64,000 nt of DNA from Larkinella rosea (GCF_003858635.1 NZ_RQJO01000009.1:62001-126000); one strand, 5' to 3'. Positions 42,493 to 51,773 are shown, counted from the stretch's first letter. The notes: generated from the letters alone by a model not told the origin. Numbers and translations are program-made.

Positions 42493-42975
42493 TTAAATCG
42501 TATCCCGGTGTACCGTATCAACCGGCGCGGGCTGCGATTGTTGCGGAGACGGGGTTTGTGGAACTGCCTGATTCGGGTAAACCGGTTGCCCCGGCACGCC
42601 ATAGTGGTATTGGGGGTCCACAATTTCGACGCCCGTTACAAAATACTTGGTTTCGCCGTTCCAGGGAAGTTTGACCAGTTTTTCTTCGTAATGCAAGGTC
42701 ACGCGCTGACCGGTTTTGACGGCCTGATTGATTTGCTGGGCCACTGAATCGTCTTTTACCGAAAAATCGAAATACTGCGGAGTGAGTGAACCGGTTTCGC
42801 CCGAAAAACCGCCGACATTCAGAACGCCTTCCCAGGTTTTAAAAACAAAGCCCCGGCGGCTGTATTTGGATATGGTACCGGCACGTTCGCCGTCGCTATA
42901 GCTCCAGGCCGTCAGGTAATACACAATACCGAAAATAACAAGCAGAAAAATAAAAGGTATCAGAAAACGTCTCAT
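42493..42975 (-). CDS. Single-pass membrane-anchored protein (160 aa)
   Basis: The ATG at 42975 opens with a hydrophobic helix RRFLIPFIFLLVIFGIVYYL. A conserved-looking domain follows (WSYSDGERAGTISKYSRRGF, FKTWEGVLNVGGFSGETG, RVTLHYEEKLVKLPWNGETK YFVTGVEIV). The C-terminus is Pro/Gln-rich (NQAVPQTPSPQQSQPAP). It is periplasmic and of unknown function; related proteins occur widely in Bacteroidota. It follows the permease gene by 69 bp on the same strand, so co-transcription is possible. Confidence 0.72.
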   Translation of the reverse strand: MRRFLIPFIFLLVIFGIVYYLTAWSYSDGERAGTISKYSRRGFVFKTWEGVLNVGGFSGETGSLTPQYFDFSVKDDSVAQQINQAVKTGQRVTLHYEEKLVKLPWNGETKYFVTGVEIVDPQYHYGVPGQPVYPNQAVPQTPSPQQSQPAPVDTVHRDTI

Positions 42976-43044
42976 GGAATAAGGACCTGTTTGATTTGAT
43001 TGACATACAAATGAACACGTTGTGGGTTGCAATTGCAATCCGGC

Positions 43045-44286
43045 TTACTTGGAACGGATGGCAATGACCGGGTCCATGCGCGCAGCAACCAGCGCCGGAA
43101 GTATCCCGGAAACGGTACCGATAATGCTCGATACACCCAAACCCAGCATGATGTTGGCGGGTGACAAAATAATCACCAGACTTCCCAGCTTCATAAATGA
43201 CAACAAATAAACGAGCAAGATGCCGACGCCACCGCCAATTAAACTTAAAAAAACCGCTTCAAACAGAAACTGGAACAGAATAACGTAATTCTTGGCGCCC
43301 AATGACTTCTGAATTCCGATCAGATTCGTGCGTTCTTTTACCGACACGAACATAATGTTGGCAATACCGAAACCACCGACCAGAATCGAGAAACTACCGA
43401 TTACCCAACCGGCTACCGTCAAAACGGCAAACAGGCCGGAAATGGCCTTGGCGGCCGCATCGGGACGATTGATCGCAAAATTGTCCTCTTCGACCGGTTT
43501 CAGGCCGCGCCGGGCGCGCATCAATCCCCGGATTTCGCTTTCCAGTTCGAGCAGTCCTTCGTCCTGATCAAAACCTTTCACCGCGATATCGATGCTCGGA
43601 TAAACGGAGTGGTACATTTTGGCAAAAGCGCCGATCGGAATGAGGCATTTGTCGTCGGGATTGCCGCCAAAGTTGAGCAGACTTTCGCCCTTGCGCTCCT
43701 GTACGCCAATGACAATGTATTTCAACCCATTCAGTTTGAACTCTTTCCCAACCGGGTCCTGGCCCGGAAACAGCGTTTCGGCAATGTCGGCGCCGATGAT
43801 GGAAACATTGCGGGCGGCATCGATTTCCTGCTGGGAAAAATACCGTCCCTGAACCACCGGCACATCCGAAATCTTGTTGTAATCCATTGACGTGCCCTGA
43901 ATCAGTGCCTGAAGGCTGTTATTGCCGTTTTTGACCGTCACCTGACCGCGAAAATCCATCGCAACAACCGCCTGGGCGGTTTCCAGATTTTCGGCCAGAA
44001 ACTTGTATTCTTTCAGGCTGGGTTCGGGGCGCTGGAAGTATTTCCACCATTGAAACTCGCCCCCAAAGATCCAAGGCCATTTCTGAACGTATACCACCTT
44101 GTCGCCGATGCCCGACAAACTCTCTTTGATATTCCGTTCCAGCGAATCGACAATCGTGAAAACCGCAATGATGGCGAAGATACCGATGGTGACGCCCAGC
44201 AGCGAGAGCGTGGTTCGGAGAAGGTTCGAGCGCAGAGCCTGCCACGCAAACCGGAAGCTTTCGTACGTCTGACGGATGAATTTCAC
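43045..44286 (-). CDS. ABC transporter permease, MacB/FtsX type
   Basis: The 413 residues start with a membrane helix after SFRFAWQALRSNLLRTTLSL LGVTIGIFAIIAVFTIVD, the typical MacB_PCD entry. A large periplasmic domain with VVPVVQGRYFSQQEIDAARN VSIIGADIAETLFPGQDPVG KEFKLNGLKYIVIGV follows. Three C-terminal helices (FtsX core, GGFGIANIMFVSVKERTNLI GIQKSLGA) complete it. It exports or mechanically transmits to envelope substrates. No ATPase or membrane-fusion gene is adjacent in this window. Confidence 0.92.
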   Translation of the reverse strand: MKFIRQTYESFRFAWQALRSNLLRTTLSLLGVTIGIFAIIAVFTIVDSLERNIKESLSGIGDKVVYVQKWPWIFGGEFQWWKYFQRPEPSLKEYKFLAENLETAQAVVAMDFRGQVTVKNGNNSLQALIQGTSMDYNKISDVPVVQGRYFSQQEIDAARNVSIIGADIAETLFPGQDPVGKEFKLNGLKYIVIGVQERKGESLLNFGGNPDDKCLIPIGAFAKMYHSVYPSIDIAVKGFDQDEGLLELESEIRGLMRARRGLKPVEEDNFAINRPDAAAKAISGLFAVLTVAGWVIGSFSILVGGFGIANIMFVSVKERTNLIGIQKSLGAKNYVILFQFLFEAVFLSLIGGGVGILLVYLLSFMKLGSLVIILSPANIMLGLGVSSIIGTVSGILPALVAARMDPVIAIRSK

Positions 44287-44426
44287 GGGATTGACGGTTT
44301 ATTTCGATTAAAGGTATCAGACCATTCGGAATCTACCAAACGATTTGAAAGCGAAGGTAGTTTCAGCGGATGTTTGGTTAGTTTTTGTAGATTAGTGGTT
44401 TACGACTCGCCGAGACTGACGCTTTT

Positions 44427-46226
44427 ATGAAAAAGGTAACTCATTCTTTCCATAGTACAATTCTCCTCTTTCTGGTGCTTTTGGGCGCCTGCCGAACGGG
44501 CCAAAAGTCGCCGGGCGTGGGCCGGAGCTCCGGGGTTTATCAGTATGAAAATGAGAAGAAAACCGCTGCTCCGCGCCGAACGGGTCCGTATTATTCGGAT
44601 CGTCAGGCCGTAACCGGGAAAAACGGAATGGTTGCTTCGGCGCATCCCGAGGCTTCGAAAGTAGGCGTTGCGATTTTGAAAGCTGGGGGCAACGCCGTCG
44701 ATGCTGCGGTGGCCGTTCAGTTTGCGCTGGCAGTTGTTTATCCGGGGGCGGGCAACATCGGCGGGGGCGGTTTTATGGTCTATCGGGAGAAAACCGGCCA
44801 GGCTTACACGCTCGATTACCGCGAAAAAGGACCCGAAAAAGCGCACAAAGATATGTACCTGGATTCGGCAAAAAATGTCATTCCGCAGTTGAGCCTGACG
44901 GGGCATCTGGCGAGCGGGGTTCCGGGATCGGTGGACGGTATGGTGGAAGCGCACCGGCGGTTTGGCAAGCTAAGTTGGGCGCAGGTCTTGCAACCCGCCA
45001 TCGACCTGGCCGAAAAAGGCGTGGCCCTGACTGAACGCGAAGCTCTGGGACTGAACCGCACCAAAAAGTCATTTTTGCGGGTCAATCCCGATAAACGGTA
45101 TTTCATGAAAGCCGATACGACGGACTGGAAAACCGGTGAATGGCTGATTCAGAAGGATTTGGGGCAAACGCTCCGCCGGATTCAGGAACAGGGTCGGGCT
45201 GGTTTTTACGAGGGCGAAACCGCTCGTTTGCTGGCCGCCGAAATGCAGCGCGGGGGGGGTATCATTACCGAAAATGATCTGAAGAACTACCATGCCGTCT
45301 GGCGCGATCCGTTGGTTGGCTCGTTCCGCGACTACAAAATCATTACGATGCCGCCAACGTCGAGCGGGGGGGTAGCTTTGTTGCAATTGTTACGGTTGGT
45401 GGAACCGTATCCGCTGCGGAAATGGGGCTGGAACAGCGATTCGACGGTGCAGGTAATGATCGAAGCCGAACGTCGGGTGTATGCCGACCGCGCTAAGTTT
45501 CTGGGCGATCCGGATTTTGTGAAAGTACCGGTTGAGCAGCTGATCGACAAAGCGTATTTGCAAACCCGGTGGTCTGATTTTACTTTTGCCAGAGCAACGG
45601 ATTCCCGGAATGTAAAAGGCGGGATGTTACCGGGGTACGAAAGTCTGGAAACCACGCATTTTTCGGTGGTCGATCAGGAAGGCAACGCGGTTTCAATCAC
45701 CACCACGCTGAACGGCGGTTACGGCAGCCGGGTGGTGGTGAACGGGGCCGGTTTTCTGATGAACAACGAAATGGACGATTTCAGCATCAAACCGGGCGTG
45801 CCGAATATGTTCGGACTGATTGGAAATCAGGCGAATGCCGTTGCACCGGGCAAGCGGATGCTGTCGTCGATGACCCCGACGATTGTGGAACAGGACGGAA
45901 AACTGTACATGGTGGTAGGAACTCCCGGCGGTTCAACGATCATCACCTCGGTGTACCAAACGATCCTGAACGTGCTGGAATTTGGCATGAGCATGCAGCA
46001 ATCGGTCAACGCGCTAAAGTTTCATCACCAGTGGCTGCCCGACAAAACCACGTTTGAAGAAGGGGCTTTTTCGGAAGAAACCGTTCGGAAGCTACAATCG
46101 CGGGGCTATATGCTGGAGCAGCTAACCAATTCGCTGGGGCGGATGGATTGCATTCTGCGCCGGCCCGATGGCAGCCTTGAAGGCGCTTCCGACCCGCGGG
46201 CCGATGATACATCGGTGGGGTATTGA
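44427..46226 (+). CDS. ggt: Gamma-glutamyltransferase (lipoprotein)
   Basis: The protein has 599 residues with a lipoprotein signal (MKKVTHSFHSTILLFLVLLG AC). The large subunit contains MVASAHPEASKVGVAILKAG GNAVDAAVA. Autocleavage before Thr409 (T-T-H-F-S-V-V-D) would release the small subunit, which carries NMNNEMDDF-like NNEMDDFS and SSMTPTIV. The enzyme hydrolyses or transfers gamma-glutamyl groups from glutathione in the periplasm. It is divergent from the permease gene with a 140-bp spacer, and 68 bp before a DUF6624 gene. Confidence 0.95.
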   Translation: MKKVTHSFHSTILLFLVLLGACRTGQKSPGVGRSSGVYQYENEKKTAAPRRTGPYYSDRQAVTGKNGMVASAHPEASKVGVAILKAGGNAVDAAVAVQFALAVVYPGAGNIGGGGFMVYREKTGQAYTLDYREKGPEKAHKDMYLDSAKNVIPQLSLTGHLASGVPGSVDGMVEAHRRFGKLSWAQVLQPAIDLAEKGVALTEREALGLNRTKKSFLRVNPDKRYFMKADTTDWKTGEWLIQKDLGQTLRRIQEQGRAGFYEGETARLLAAEMQRGGGIITENDLKNYHAVWRDPLVGSFRDYKIITMPPTSSGGVALLQLLRLVEPYPLRKWGWNSDSTVQVMIEAERRVYADRAKFLGDPDFVKVPVEQLIDKAYLQTRWSDFTFARATDSRNVKGGMLPGYESLETTHFSVVDQEGNAVSITTTLNGGYGSRVVVNGAGFLMNNEMDDFSIKPGVPNMFGLIGNQANAVAPGKRMLSSMTPTIVEQDGKLYMVVGTPGGSTIITSVYQTILNVLEFGMSMQQSVNALKFHHQWLPDKTTFEEGAFSEETVRKLQSRGYMLEQLTNSLGRMDCILRRPDGSLEGASDPRADDTSVGY

Positions 46227-46294
46227 AAAATTTAAACCTTGCAGGCCGAAAACCGGTTTTTATCAAAACCACGTTAAGCTATTGATTTACAATC

Positions 46295-46906
46295 ATGAAA
46301 ACGAAATTCCTCTCTCTGCTCATTCTGTGTTTCATCGGTGCCAATGTCTGGGCACAGGCCACTAAAAATACCGCTGCGATCGCGGATGCCCGCAAGCGGC
46401 TGACGCAGATTTACGAAAAAGACCAGAAAGAACGCTCGGCATATGACGCCATCGAACGCCAATACGGCTGGGGCGCGAAAGAAGCACAGGACGCCCGGCA
46501 GAAAATCAAGGATATGGACAAAGAACACCTGGTCGAAGTGGAGAAAATCATTTCCCAGGTAGGCGGTTATCCGGGCAAAAGTGTGGTCGGGCAGCCGCTG
46601 GATCAGGTGGCTTTTTTGATCATTCAGCACAGTACGGATCGGGCGATTCACGAAAAATACCTGCCGATGGTGACGGAGGCCGCTCAAAAAGGCGAATTGG
46701 ACAAAGCCGGGGTGGCTTTTCTGACCGATCAGGTAAAAGTTCAGAAGAAAGAAAAACAGGTGTATGGTACCCAGATTCACATCAACAATAAAGGTCAGAA
46801 AGATGTGTATCCGATTGAAGATGAGGCCAATGTCGATCAGCGTCGCAAGCAGATGGAACTGGAGCCGATGTCGGCGTATCTGGCCCGGATGGGGGTGAAG
46901 AAGTAA
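46295..46906 (+). CDS. DUF6624-like exported protein (203 aa)
   Basis: A signal peptide (KFLSLLILCFIGANVWAQA) precedes a helical domain. WGAKEAQDARQKIKDMDKEH is followed by VGGYPGKSVVGQPLDQVAFL IIQHS and MVTEAAQKGELDKAGVAFLT DQ, then YGTQ. The GYPGKSxVG / FLIIQHS pattern is that of DUF6624 proteins of unknown function. It may be co-transcribed with ggt (68-bp gap, same strand). It is probably periplasmic. Confidence 0.8.
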   Translation: MKTKFLSLLILCFIGANVWAQATKNTAAIADARKRLTQIYEKDQKERSAYDAIERQYGWGAKEAQDARQKIKDMDKEHLVEVEKIISQVGGYPGKSVVGQPLDQVAFLIIQHSTDRAIHEKYLPMVTEAAQKGELDKAGVAFLTDQVKVQKKEKQVYGTQIHINNKGQKDVYPIEDEANVDQRRKQMELEPMSAYLARMGVKK

Positions 46907-46976
46907 CGGTTTTCGGCGAGGAAACCACTTGAGAAATTTGCCTGAGTGAAGGGTTTTTGCCGCTTGAAACCGGTGC

Positions 46977-47010
46977 CGGTTCGTCAGAAAAAAAGGTTTT
47001 TGACGAACCG
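46977..47010. terminator. Hairpin after the DUF6624 gene
   Basis: CGGTTCGTCA (46977-46986) pairs perfectly with TGACGAACCG (47001-47010), 14-base loop. No T-run follows, so it may be a factor-assisted terminator or RNA element before the ferritin-like pair. Confidence 0.5.
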
Positions 47011-47094
47011 CTCCAATCCAAAGCAGAACTCTTCGCGTAGGTATCAACAACTTCACAATATGTGTGGAGGAGTTATAATTAATTTCTCAACATC

Positions 47095-47808
47095 ATGGAA
47101 AACTCCCCTTTGCAACGTAAAACGGGATTAACCGGGCTGATTTTTGAGCCGGTTAAGCGACGGTTTTTTCTGCGAATTGCCGGTGTCTCGGTAATCACCT
47201 CCACCGCTTTGCTTTCAGCCTGTAATAAAGACGACGACATGTCTCCCGTGGCCGACGGCGCGGTCGATTTGGGAAAGGACGATACCGGCATCCTGAATTA
47301 TGCCTACGCCCTGGAGCAACTGGAAGCGGCTTTTTATACGCAGGTCGTTAAAACCCCTTATGCCAGCATGCCGGCGGCTGAACTGCAACTGCTGACCGAC
47401 ATCCGGGATCATGAAATTGCGCACCGCGAATTTCTGAAAGCGGCCCTGGGAGCAGCGGCTATTCCGGCGCTGGAAGTCAATTTTTCGGCCATCACCTTCA
47501 CCGATCGCGCCAGTGTCCTGGGCGCTGCCAAAACGTTTGAAGATCTCGGCGTGTCGGCCTACAATGGCGCGGGTAAGTTCATTATGAACAAGGATTATTT
47601 ACTGCTGGCCGGAAAAATCGTTTCGGTCGAGGCCCGTCACGCTGCCGCTATCCGCGATTTGCTCAATCCAAAAACCGCTGATTTTGCGCCCGATGCCCTC
47701 ATCGATGGCAATGGTCTGGAGAAAGTCAACGACTTCAATACGGTATTGACTGCGGCTCAGCCCTTCATCAAGACGATCATCAGTGGAATGAATCTCCCAA
47801 CCAAATAA
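47095..47808 (+). CDS. Ferritin-like domain protein, exported (237 aa)
   Basis: The N-terminus has an arginine-rich signal followed by a hydrophobic stretch (RRFFLRIAGVSVITSTALLSAC), which may be a Tat or lipoprotein signal. The rest is a four-helix bundle of the Ferritin_2 type. YALEQLEAAFYTQV and RDHEIAHREFLKAAL carry the expected Glu and His ligands. A second pair is TFEDLGVSAYNGAGK and VSVEARHAAAIRDL. Iron-dependent chemistry is not proven in this family. It is 13 bp upstream of a paralogue, so the two form an operon. Confidence 0.85.
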   Translation: MENSPLQRKTGLTGLIFEPVKRRFFLRIAGVSVITSTALLSACNKDDDMSPVADGAVDLGKDDTGILNYAYALEQLEAAFYTQVVKTPYASMPAAELQLLTDIRDHEIAHREFLKAALGAAAIPALEVNFSAITFTDRASVLGAAKTFEDLGVSAYNGAGKFIMNKDYLLLAGKIVSVEARHAAAIRDLLNPKTADFAPDALIDGNGLEKVNDFNTVLTAAQPFIKTIISGMNLPTK

Positions 47809-47821
47809 GCCCTGAGAACCC

Positions 47822-48604
47822 ATGAATTTGTTTGATATTTTTGGAAAACTGGAAAAAGTTGACCCGGAGCTTGGCGAACGCGTCAGTTTCAATCGCCGGA
47901 AAATGTTCGGCCAGCTAACCTCACTGGCGGTTTCGGCGGTGCCGGTAGCTGCGGCTACGTTGCTCACCAAATCGTATGCCGGTCCAAAAGATGCCATTAC
48001 CGATGTGCTGAATTACGCCCTGACACTGGAATACCTGGAGAATAAGTTTTATGCGACGGCACTGGCTTCCACCGTGATTCCGGCGGCTGATAAGGCGGTT
48101 TTTACGCAGATTGGCAAACACGAACAACAACACGTTGCTTTTTTGAAGGGCGCTCTGGCCGCCAATGCCGCAGCAGAACCCACCTTTGATTTTACGGCCA
48201 AAGGCACATTCAAGGATGTTTTTACGAACTACCAAACGTTTCTGGCCTTGTCACAAGCTTTTGAAGACACGGGTGTTCGGGCCTACAAAGGGCAGGCTAC
48301 GGCGTTGATGGCCGATGATGCTTTGCTGACCTATGCCTTGCAGATTCACGCCGTTGAAGCCCGTCATGCTTCGGTTGTGCGCCGGTTGCGCGGCCAGAAA
48401 GGCTGGATTACCAATAACGACGGCGGAGGAACACCAGCCGCAATTTATTCGGGTGAAGACAATGTCATGCAGGGAACTGTCGATATTACGATGCTTGAAT
48501 TAATGGCGGGAACGAAAATTAGCAAAAACGCGGCTACGGAAGCGTTTGACGAACCCCTGTCGATGGAGCAGGTGTTGCCGGTTGCCAAATTGTTCATTGT
48601 GTAA
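47822..48604 (+). CDS. Ferritin-like domain protein, second paralogue (260 aa)
   Basis: It shares the Ferritin_2 layout with the preceding gene: LTLEYLENKFYATAL, GKHEQQHVAFLKGAL, AFEDTGVRAYKGQA and HAVEARHASVVRRLRG. Glu/His ligands are kept. The N-terminal segment (FNRRKMFGQLTSLAVSAVPV AAATLL) contains a twin Arg and a hydrophobic run, again suggesting Tat export. The two proteins may form a heterocomplex in the periplasm (inference). A strong terminator follows. Confidence 0.85.
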   Translation: MNLFDIFGKLEKVDPELGERVSFNRRKMFGQLTSLAVSAVPVAAATLLTKSYAGPKDAITDVLNYALTLEYLENKFYATALASTVIPAADKAVFTQIGKHEQQHVAFLKGALAANAAAEPTFDFTAKGTFKDVFTNYQTFLALSQAFEDTGVRAYKGQATALMADDALLTYALQIHAVEARHASVVRRLRGQKGWITNNDGGGTPAAIYSGEDNVMQGTVDITMLELMAGTKISKNAATEAFDEPLSMEQVLPVAKLFIV

Positions 48605-48622
48605 ATTGACTGTATGAAAATG

Positions 48623-48656
48623 AAAAAGGAAACTGAACCGCTCAGTTTCCTTTTTT
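48623..48656 (+). terminator. Rho-independent terminator of the ferritin-like operon
   Basis: GGAAACTGA (48628-48636) and TCAGTTTCC (48642-48650) enclose loop ACCGC, with A5 before and T6 after. It also serves the convergent DUF1801 gene. Confidence 0.9.
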
Positions 48657-48675
48657 GCATTACGGGAAAGCGGTT

Positions 48676-49038
48676 TTAAAACTTTCCGTGGTTTTTGGCG
48701 ATTTCCAGCAGCTCCGGAATGCCGGGCGTGGAAACGTCTTCCGGTGATTCAAATTTAAAATGCCTCAGCAGTTTGCCGGTTCCTTTTAGCAAACCATTGG
48801 GGTCGGGCAACTGGGTGCCGTAGTTGAAGCCCAGATTGACGCTTGAGGAGAGCGGAGCGATGTAACAGATTTCATCCGACATACGGGGTCCGGTTCCGTA
48901 CGTAATGGTTTTGTAGCCGGTGTGCACCGATTCGTGTGCTTCCGGCAGGATGCTTCGTACCAACTCCCGAACCTTGAGAGCAAGGTCACGAACTTCGGGT
49001 TTGTAGTCGGCCAGGAAGGTTTCAACGGGTTTTGTCAT
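48676..49038 (-). CDS. DUF1801-domain protein (120 aa)
   Basis: The ATG at 49038 (MTKPVETFLADYKPEVRDLA) is preferred to a 16-codon extension. The small alpha/beta fold of the YdhG/DUF1801 type is evident: VRELVRSILPEAHESVHTGY KTITYG, CYIAPLSSSVNLGFNYGTQL PDPNGLLKGTGKLLRHFKF. It is cytosolic; family function is unknown. It is convergent with the ferritin-like pair. Confidence 0.8.
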   Translation of the reverse strand: MTKPVETFLADYKPEVRDLALKVRELVRSILPEAHESVHTGYKTITYGTGPRMSDEICYIAPLSSSVNLGFNYGTQLPDPNGLLKGTGKLLRHFKFESPEDVSTPGIPELLEIAKNHGKF

Positions 49039-49252
49039 ACGCGGGTTTAGTTTGGTAAAACTACAGTTTATCCAAAAAAAGTGCAATAATCGCGCCGATA
49101 TTAATTGTTTAATACAACAAAATCTCGTTTAGAGGCTTCAGGAGACCGTTTATAGCGCTATTCGCTGGATAACGATTCGATTCGCGGAATAAAAGTGATT
49201 TTCTGGTTTTCGGATAAAAACCGGTCGGGCAGGTAAGGAGCGGCAGCGTGAC

Positions 49253-50434
49253 TTATGCGTTGATTTTACCGATCACTTCGCCGAAGCTGACTTCGTCATC
49301 GCCCGCCCATCCACGAAAAATAACCGTGTCACCGTTGTGCAGGAATGTTCGGGTTTCGCCGTTCGGAAGTGTCAGCGGCCGGTTTCCATTCCAGGACAAT
49401 TCAAGTAATGAACCGTAACTATCTGGTGATGAACCTGAAATGGTTCCGGTGGCCAGCAGGTCGCCGACGTTCAGGTTGCAACCGTTGACCGTGTGGTGGG
49501 CAATCATCTGGGCCGCATTCCAGTAGAGGTGACAGGTATTGGTCCGGCTGATTACGATTTCCTGCGGATTTCCGGGCGTTTTTAAGACTACTTCCAGTTC
49601 GATGTCAAAGTGCTTTTTTCCGGTTGATTGCAGATAAGGCAGCGGAGTTGGTTCCTGTTTGGGGCCGTCGATGCGAAACCGGTCAAGTGCTTCCAGGGGA
49701 ACGACCCAGGGTGAAATGGAAGACACAAAATTCTTGCCCAGAAAAGGGCCCAACGGCTGGTATTCCCAGCGTTGAATATCGCGCGCCGACCAGTCGTTGA
49801 ACAAAACCAGACCAAAAATGTGCGACTCTGCTTCGTCAACCAAAACCGGTTCGCCCAGTTTCGACGGTTTTCCGATCACGATTCCCAACTCCAGTTCAAA
49901 ATCCAGCGCCCTCGACGGCCCGAAAACCGGTTGCTGATCCGGGCCTAAAAACTGCCCGTTGGGGCGCTTGATCGGTGTTCCGGAAACCACGATGGACGAA
50001 GCCCGGCCGTGATAGGCCACCGGCAGATGCTTCCAGTTGGGCAATAACGGTTCGGCCTGCGGCCGAAACATGCGGCCGACATTGCTGGCGTGTTCTTCGC
50101 TGGCGTAAAAATCGGTGTAATCGCCAATGCGAATCGGCAGGTGAAGCGTCGCCGATGCTGCGTCGATGAAGACAAAATCGCCGAAACCGTCGAGCGGTTT
50201 TTCGGGATCATTCAGCAACTCGATCAGCCGTTTCCGAACGGCCTGGCAGGCGGTTTTTCCCAGTTCCATAAAGTCGTTCAGAACCGGTTTGGTAAAAACC
50301 GCAAGGTCAATTTCCAGGTCATCGAAAAAAGCGAGCCGACCGACCATGTCCAGATCAAGAATCTGATTACCAAGTTGTACGCCAACGCGCGGGCTGGAAC
50401 CTGCGGTGCTGAATATGCCGTAGGGAAGCGTCAT
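49253..50434 (-). CDS. fahA: Fumarylacetoacetase (fumarylacetoacetate hydrolase family)
   Basis: The 393 residues contain the FAH fold. The N-terminal barrel segment is followed by IGDYTDFYASEEHASNVGRM FRP, the human-FAH-like substrate loop. FELELGIVIGKPS, LVLFNDWSARDIQRWEYQPL GPFLGKNF and DLLATGTISG follow, with the acidic metal ligands. It is slightly shorter than eukaryotic enzymes. It completes tyrosine breakdown to fumarate and acetoacetate. The start overlaps the marR gene by 4 bp. Confidence 0.93.
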   Translation of the reverse strand: MTLPYGIFSTAGSSPRVGVQLGNQILDLDMVGRLAFFDDLEIDLAVFTKPVLNDFMELGKTACQAVRKRLIELLNDPEKPLDGFGDFVFIDAASATLHLPIRIGDYTDFYASEEHASNVGRMFRPQAEPLLPNWKHLPVAYHGRASSIVVSGTPIKRPNGQFLGPDQQPVFGPSRALDFELELGIVIGKPSKLGEPVLVDEAESHIFGLVLFNDWSARDIQRWEYQPLGPFLGKNFVSSISPWVVPLEALDRFRIDGPKQEPTPLPYLQSTGKKHFDIELEVVLKTPGNPQEIVISRTNTCHLYWNAAQMIAHHTVNGCNLNVGDLLATGTISGSSPDSYGSLLELSWNGNRPLTLPNGETRTFLHNGDTVIFRGWAGDDEVSFGEVIGKINA

Positions 50435-50868
50435 TCACTGATGTTATTGTAAATCGAATCCATAATCCGGACAAAATGCCGGTAATCTTCCTCGCTGAGG
50501 TCGCCCCAGCCTTTCCGCCGGATATCGACCACCGTGGGCAGTACTTCGTCGTATTTGGCCTGACCTTCGGGCGTCAGAAAAATCAGGAATTTCCGGCGGT
50601 CGTCTTCGGCCATGCGCCGTTCGGTTAGGCCTTTTTTGCAGAGTAAATCGATCATCCGGGTGACGGTCGGGGCATCTTTCGTGGTCAGGTCGGCCAGCAC
50701 GTTCTGACTGATGCCGGGATTGCGGTAGAGGTGATCGATGAGTACCCATTGATCGACCGTCAGATCAAAACCGGTTTCGTTGAACTGCTTCTGAAGCGCA
50801 TTCCGAATCTTTTTAATGGTCGTGTCAATCTTAAAAAAGTAAGCCCGGTGATCGGAAGGATGCGTCAT
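50431..50868 (-). CDS. MarR-family transcriptional regulator
   Basis: The 145 residues form a MarR winged helix: dimerisation helix IKKIRNALQKQFNETGFDLT, HTH NPGISQNVLADLTTKDAPTV TRMIDLLCKKGLTERR, wing EDDRRKFLIFLTPEG. It lies inside the phenylalanine/tyrosine cluster, between phhA and fahA, with an ATGA overlap to the latter. It likely represses the cluster until an intermediate is present (inference). Confidence 0.9.
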   Translation of the reverse strand: MTHPSDHRAYFFKIDTTIKKIRNALQKQFNETGFDLTVDQWVLIDHLYRNPGISQNVLADLTTKDAPTVTRMIDLLCKKGLTERRMAEDDRRKFLIFLTPEGQAKYDEVLPTVVDIRRKGWGDLSEEDYRHFVRIMDSIYNNISE

Positions 50869-50946
50869 TCGTCAGTTAGCCGTTAACAGGTTCTTTGGTC
50901 ACAAGGCAATGCCCCGTGACAAATCCAACTGCAAAAGTAGTCCAAA

Positions 50947-51687
50947 CTAACTGACTAACAATTCTTCGAGCTTCCCTTCAATTTCCGGGATGGAATGGTA
51001 GAGCTGCTCAAACGAGTCGATCACGAAATACCGATCCTGAAACCGGTCGATCACATACGGCGTTCGCAGCAGCGTTCCAACGTCGTACGGAACGCGTTCG
51101 GGTTGCGGACTCGACAGGCTGTACGACGTTTCGCCGGTGGAAGACAAAATGCCTCCGCCGTAAATCCGCAGCCGATCGCGACCCGAGCCCGCAGGCTCCT
51201 GAATCAGCCCGAATTCGACCGTGTACCAATACAGCCGCGAAATCATTTCGATGGCTTCCGGATGATCGACGTGCGCCAGTGCAATTCGGCTTAGAGCGGC
51301 CAGAAAATCACAAAACGCCTGATTCGACAGCATCGGAACGTGCCCGAAGGTGTCGTGAAACATGTCCGGTTCCTGCAAATACTCCAGTTGTTCGCGCCGA
51401 CGTAACCAGGTGGTAGCCGGAAAGTTGCGGTTTTGCATCAGTTCAAAAAAATCCCGGTTGGAGATCAACCCCGGCACCGCCGAAACCCGCCAGTTGGTTA
51501 GTCGCAGCAGGCGCGGGTTCAGTTCCTTCTCAAAGTTCGGAATGTGATCCGCCACAAAACCAACCTGCCCGATTCCATCCAGATACTCCTGGCTGGCTTT
51601 GCCCGGCAACAACTTCATCTGCCGCTCAAACAGCAACCGCCAAACGGCCTGGTCGTCGGCGGTGTAGGTGTGATATGCTTGGCTCAT
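50947..51687 (-). CDS. phhA: Phenylalanine 4-monooxygenase
   Basis: The ATG at 51687 (MSQAYHTYTADDQAVWRLLF) gives 246 residues, the bacterial single-domain size; a longer frame would cross a large hairpin. The aromatic amino acid hydroxylase fold is clear. His111 and His116 (FHDTFGHVPML) and Glu158 (YWYTVEFGL) are the iron ligands. It hydroxylates phenylalanine to tyrosine using a pterin. It feeds the downstream steps encoded on either side. Confidence 0.95.
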   Translation of the reverse strand: MSQAYHTYTADDQAVWRLLFERQMKLLPGKASQEYLDGIGQVGFVADHIPNFEKELNPRLLRLTNWRVSAVPGLISNRDFFELMQNRNFPATTWLRRREQLEYLQEPDMFHDTFGHVPMLSNQAFCDFLAALSRIALAHVDHPEAIEMISRLYWYTVEFGLIQEPAGSGRDRLRIYGGGILSSTGETSYSLSSPQPERVPYDVGTLLRTPYVIDRFQDRYFVIDSFEQLYHSIPEIEGKLEELLVS

Positions 51688-51708
51688 GATTTTATAGTTT
51701 ACGGTTTC

Positions 51709-51765
51709 CAGTTTACGGGTTTTGCCGGGCCACCGAAACGCCGGCCCGGCGAAACCCGTAAACTG
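51709..51765. promoter_or_regulatory. Long stem-loop between hppD and phhA
   Basis: Positions 51709-51731 pair with 51743-51765 at 22 of 23 bases (the exception is a G-T type mismatch), with an 11-base loop. Pairing resumes outward after a mismatch (GGTTTT/AAACC). There is no T-run on the minus strand, so it may be an mRNA-stabilising or processing element within the operon rather than a full terminator. Confidence 0.6.
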
Positions 51766-51773
51766 AAAACCGG

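Noticed and set aside
46274-47056. 260-codon antisense frame over the DUF6624 gene
   Set aside because: Shadow frame; the plus-strand gene has a signal peptide and family motifs.
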